6,599 nt of DNA from Candidatus Zhuqueibacterota bacterium RBG_16_48_16 (GTDB taxonomy: Bacteria > Zhuqueibacterota > Zhuqueibacteria > Residuimicrobiales > Sediminimicrobiaceae), in the NCBI GenBank assembly GCA_001771235.1, contig METF01000146.1, forward strand, positions 1 through 6,599. Direction: 5' to 3'. Both the position numbers and the translations under genes were made by a program. A model generated the notes under the pieces. The model worked only from the letters and a program-made list of their open reading frames with translations, was not told the origin of the DNA and ran no database searches. Shown here in pieces: positions 6,238 to 6,599 of the stretch (position 1 is its first letter; the number at the start of each line of letters is the position of its first letter).

Positions 6238-6257
6238 CCCGGGATTTCTATCCTGGG
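6238..6257. terminator. Stem-loop downstream of the lipoprotein gene
   Basis: CCCGGGAT (6238-6245) pairs with ATCCTGGG (6250-6257) across a TTCT loop, with one G-T pair. It is the first strong stem after the stop codon at 6163, but no U-run follows, so termination here is uncertain. Confidence 0.35.
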
Positions 6258-6350
6258 TTCGGCAATGGGTGAGGGCCTCCAGCCCGCCATTTGAAACCGG
6301 AATCGCAGCATGAAATCATGAGGCGATCCAAAATCGATCATGACATGAAT
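6258..6350. other. Intergenic DNA without a recognisable gene
   Basis: I see no credible coding frame on either strand here, nor in the rest of 6164-6599 outside the repeats and hairpins listed separately. The stretch includes small local palindromes such as GGGC-CTCCA-GCCC and two TCATGA sites. The next gene presumably starts after the window. Confidence 0.4.
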
Positions 6351-6371
6351 GGGGCAGAGGCCCCTTTCTAT
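6351..6371 (+). terminator. Possible Rho-independent terminator
   Basis: GGGGC-AGAG-GCCCC (6351-6364) is a perfect 5-bp GC stem with a 4-nt loop followed by TTTCTATT. It is the best terminator-like structure on the plus strand after the lipoprotein gene, though 188 bp after its stop. The stem is short and the T-tract is imperfect. Confidence 0.4.
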
Positions 6372-6375
6372 TGGG

Positions 6376-6400
6376 CGGCCTGGATTGGAAATCCAGGCCG
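6376..6400. repeat. Perfect 11-bp stem-loop
   Basis: CGGCCTGGATT (6376-6386) pairs perfectly with AATCCAGGCCG (6390-6400) across a GGA loop. It is the strongest hairpin in the window and lies 11 bp after the terminator-like stem at 6351-6364. No U-run follows it. It could be part of a terminator pair, a small RNA, or a repeat element. Confidence 0.6.
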
Positions 6401-6443
6401 ATCAGATAGTGCCTGACGATAACCATTCAATTTAAAATTTCGT

Positions 6444-6533
6444 TGTCATTGCAAGGCGCTTTTTGCCGAAGCAATCTCCAGAATAGTAAGGGGGGATTGC
6501 TTCGTCGTTCGCTCCTCACTCCCCGCAATGACA
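6444..6533. repeat. 90-bp palindromic repeat element with TGTCATTGC ends
   Basis: TGTCATTGC (6444-6452) and GCAATGACA (6525-6533) are exact inverses. Inside them GAAGCAATC (6468-6476) and GATTGCTTC (6495-6503) are also exact inverses. The right half read on the minus strand contains GAGCGAACGACGAAGCAATC, very like the widespread TCATTGCGAGGAGCGAAGCGACGAAGCAATC-type intergenic repeat that I recall from many environmental bacteria. It is non-coding and MITE- or REP-like. The left half is more diverged (a run of T at 6460-6464). Confidence 0.75.
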
Positions 6534-6599
6534 TCGTGTAAAAGGGTTTTAAAGCACTAAATGGTTTATTAGGCGTCATTTGTGGAATTCTCGTGTAAT

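Noticed and set aside
6132..6341. Minus-strand frame over the end of the lipoprotein gene
   Set aside because: Most of it translates the 7-bp tandem array and the antisense of the lipoprotein C-terminus; no ribosome site or family similarity.

Overview
The window comes from a bacterium with an arabinose-using, polysaccharide-degrading lifestyle. A secreted barrel-like protein with a C-terminal 'YTFGS…NVVNPRFG' signature and a surface-type lipoprotein related to Bacteroides sequences suggest an outer-membrane organism of the FCB group or a related candidate phylum (Bacteroidota, Ignavibacteria, KSB1-like). That placement is inference from remembered family distributions; the window has no rRNA or other taxonomic marker.

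Layout. 1-165 is the 3' end of araD (L-ribulose-5-phosphate 4-epimerase). After 332 bp carrying a palindromic repeat comes a complete araA (L-arabinose isomerase, 498-1985) with all four metal/catalytic positions intact. A small AT-rich gene (2017-2217) of unknown function follows on the same strand. It is convergent with a minus-strand gene (2423-3691) for a secreted, probably outer-membrane beta-barrel protein of an uncharacterised conserved family. Divergent from that, across about 300 bp, is a large lipoprotein (4001-6163) that looks like a six-hairpin (alpha/alpha)6 glycoside hydrolase related in architecture to GH65/GH95/GH15-type enzymes. The final 436 bp hold no convincing gene but are dense in repeats and hairpins.

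How the genes could work together. AraA turns L-arabinose into L-ribulose, a kinase not seen here would phosphorylate it, and AraD turns the product into D-xylulose 5-phosphate. The exported hydrolase-like lipoprotein could release sugars outside the cytoplasm, but its substrate cannot be read from the sequence, and its link to arabinose rests on proximity alone.

The most unusual feature is the intergenic DNA. Every intergenic stretch carries a palindromic or tandem repeat: two related elements built from 8-bp units (consensus CRCAAAGR) in opposing arrays, a GTGTCA-ended element, a TGTCATTGC-ended element, and a ten-unit 7-bp tandem array starting 3 bp after a stop codon. No CRISPR array, tRNA, rRNA or transposase gene was seen.
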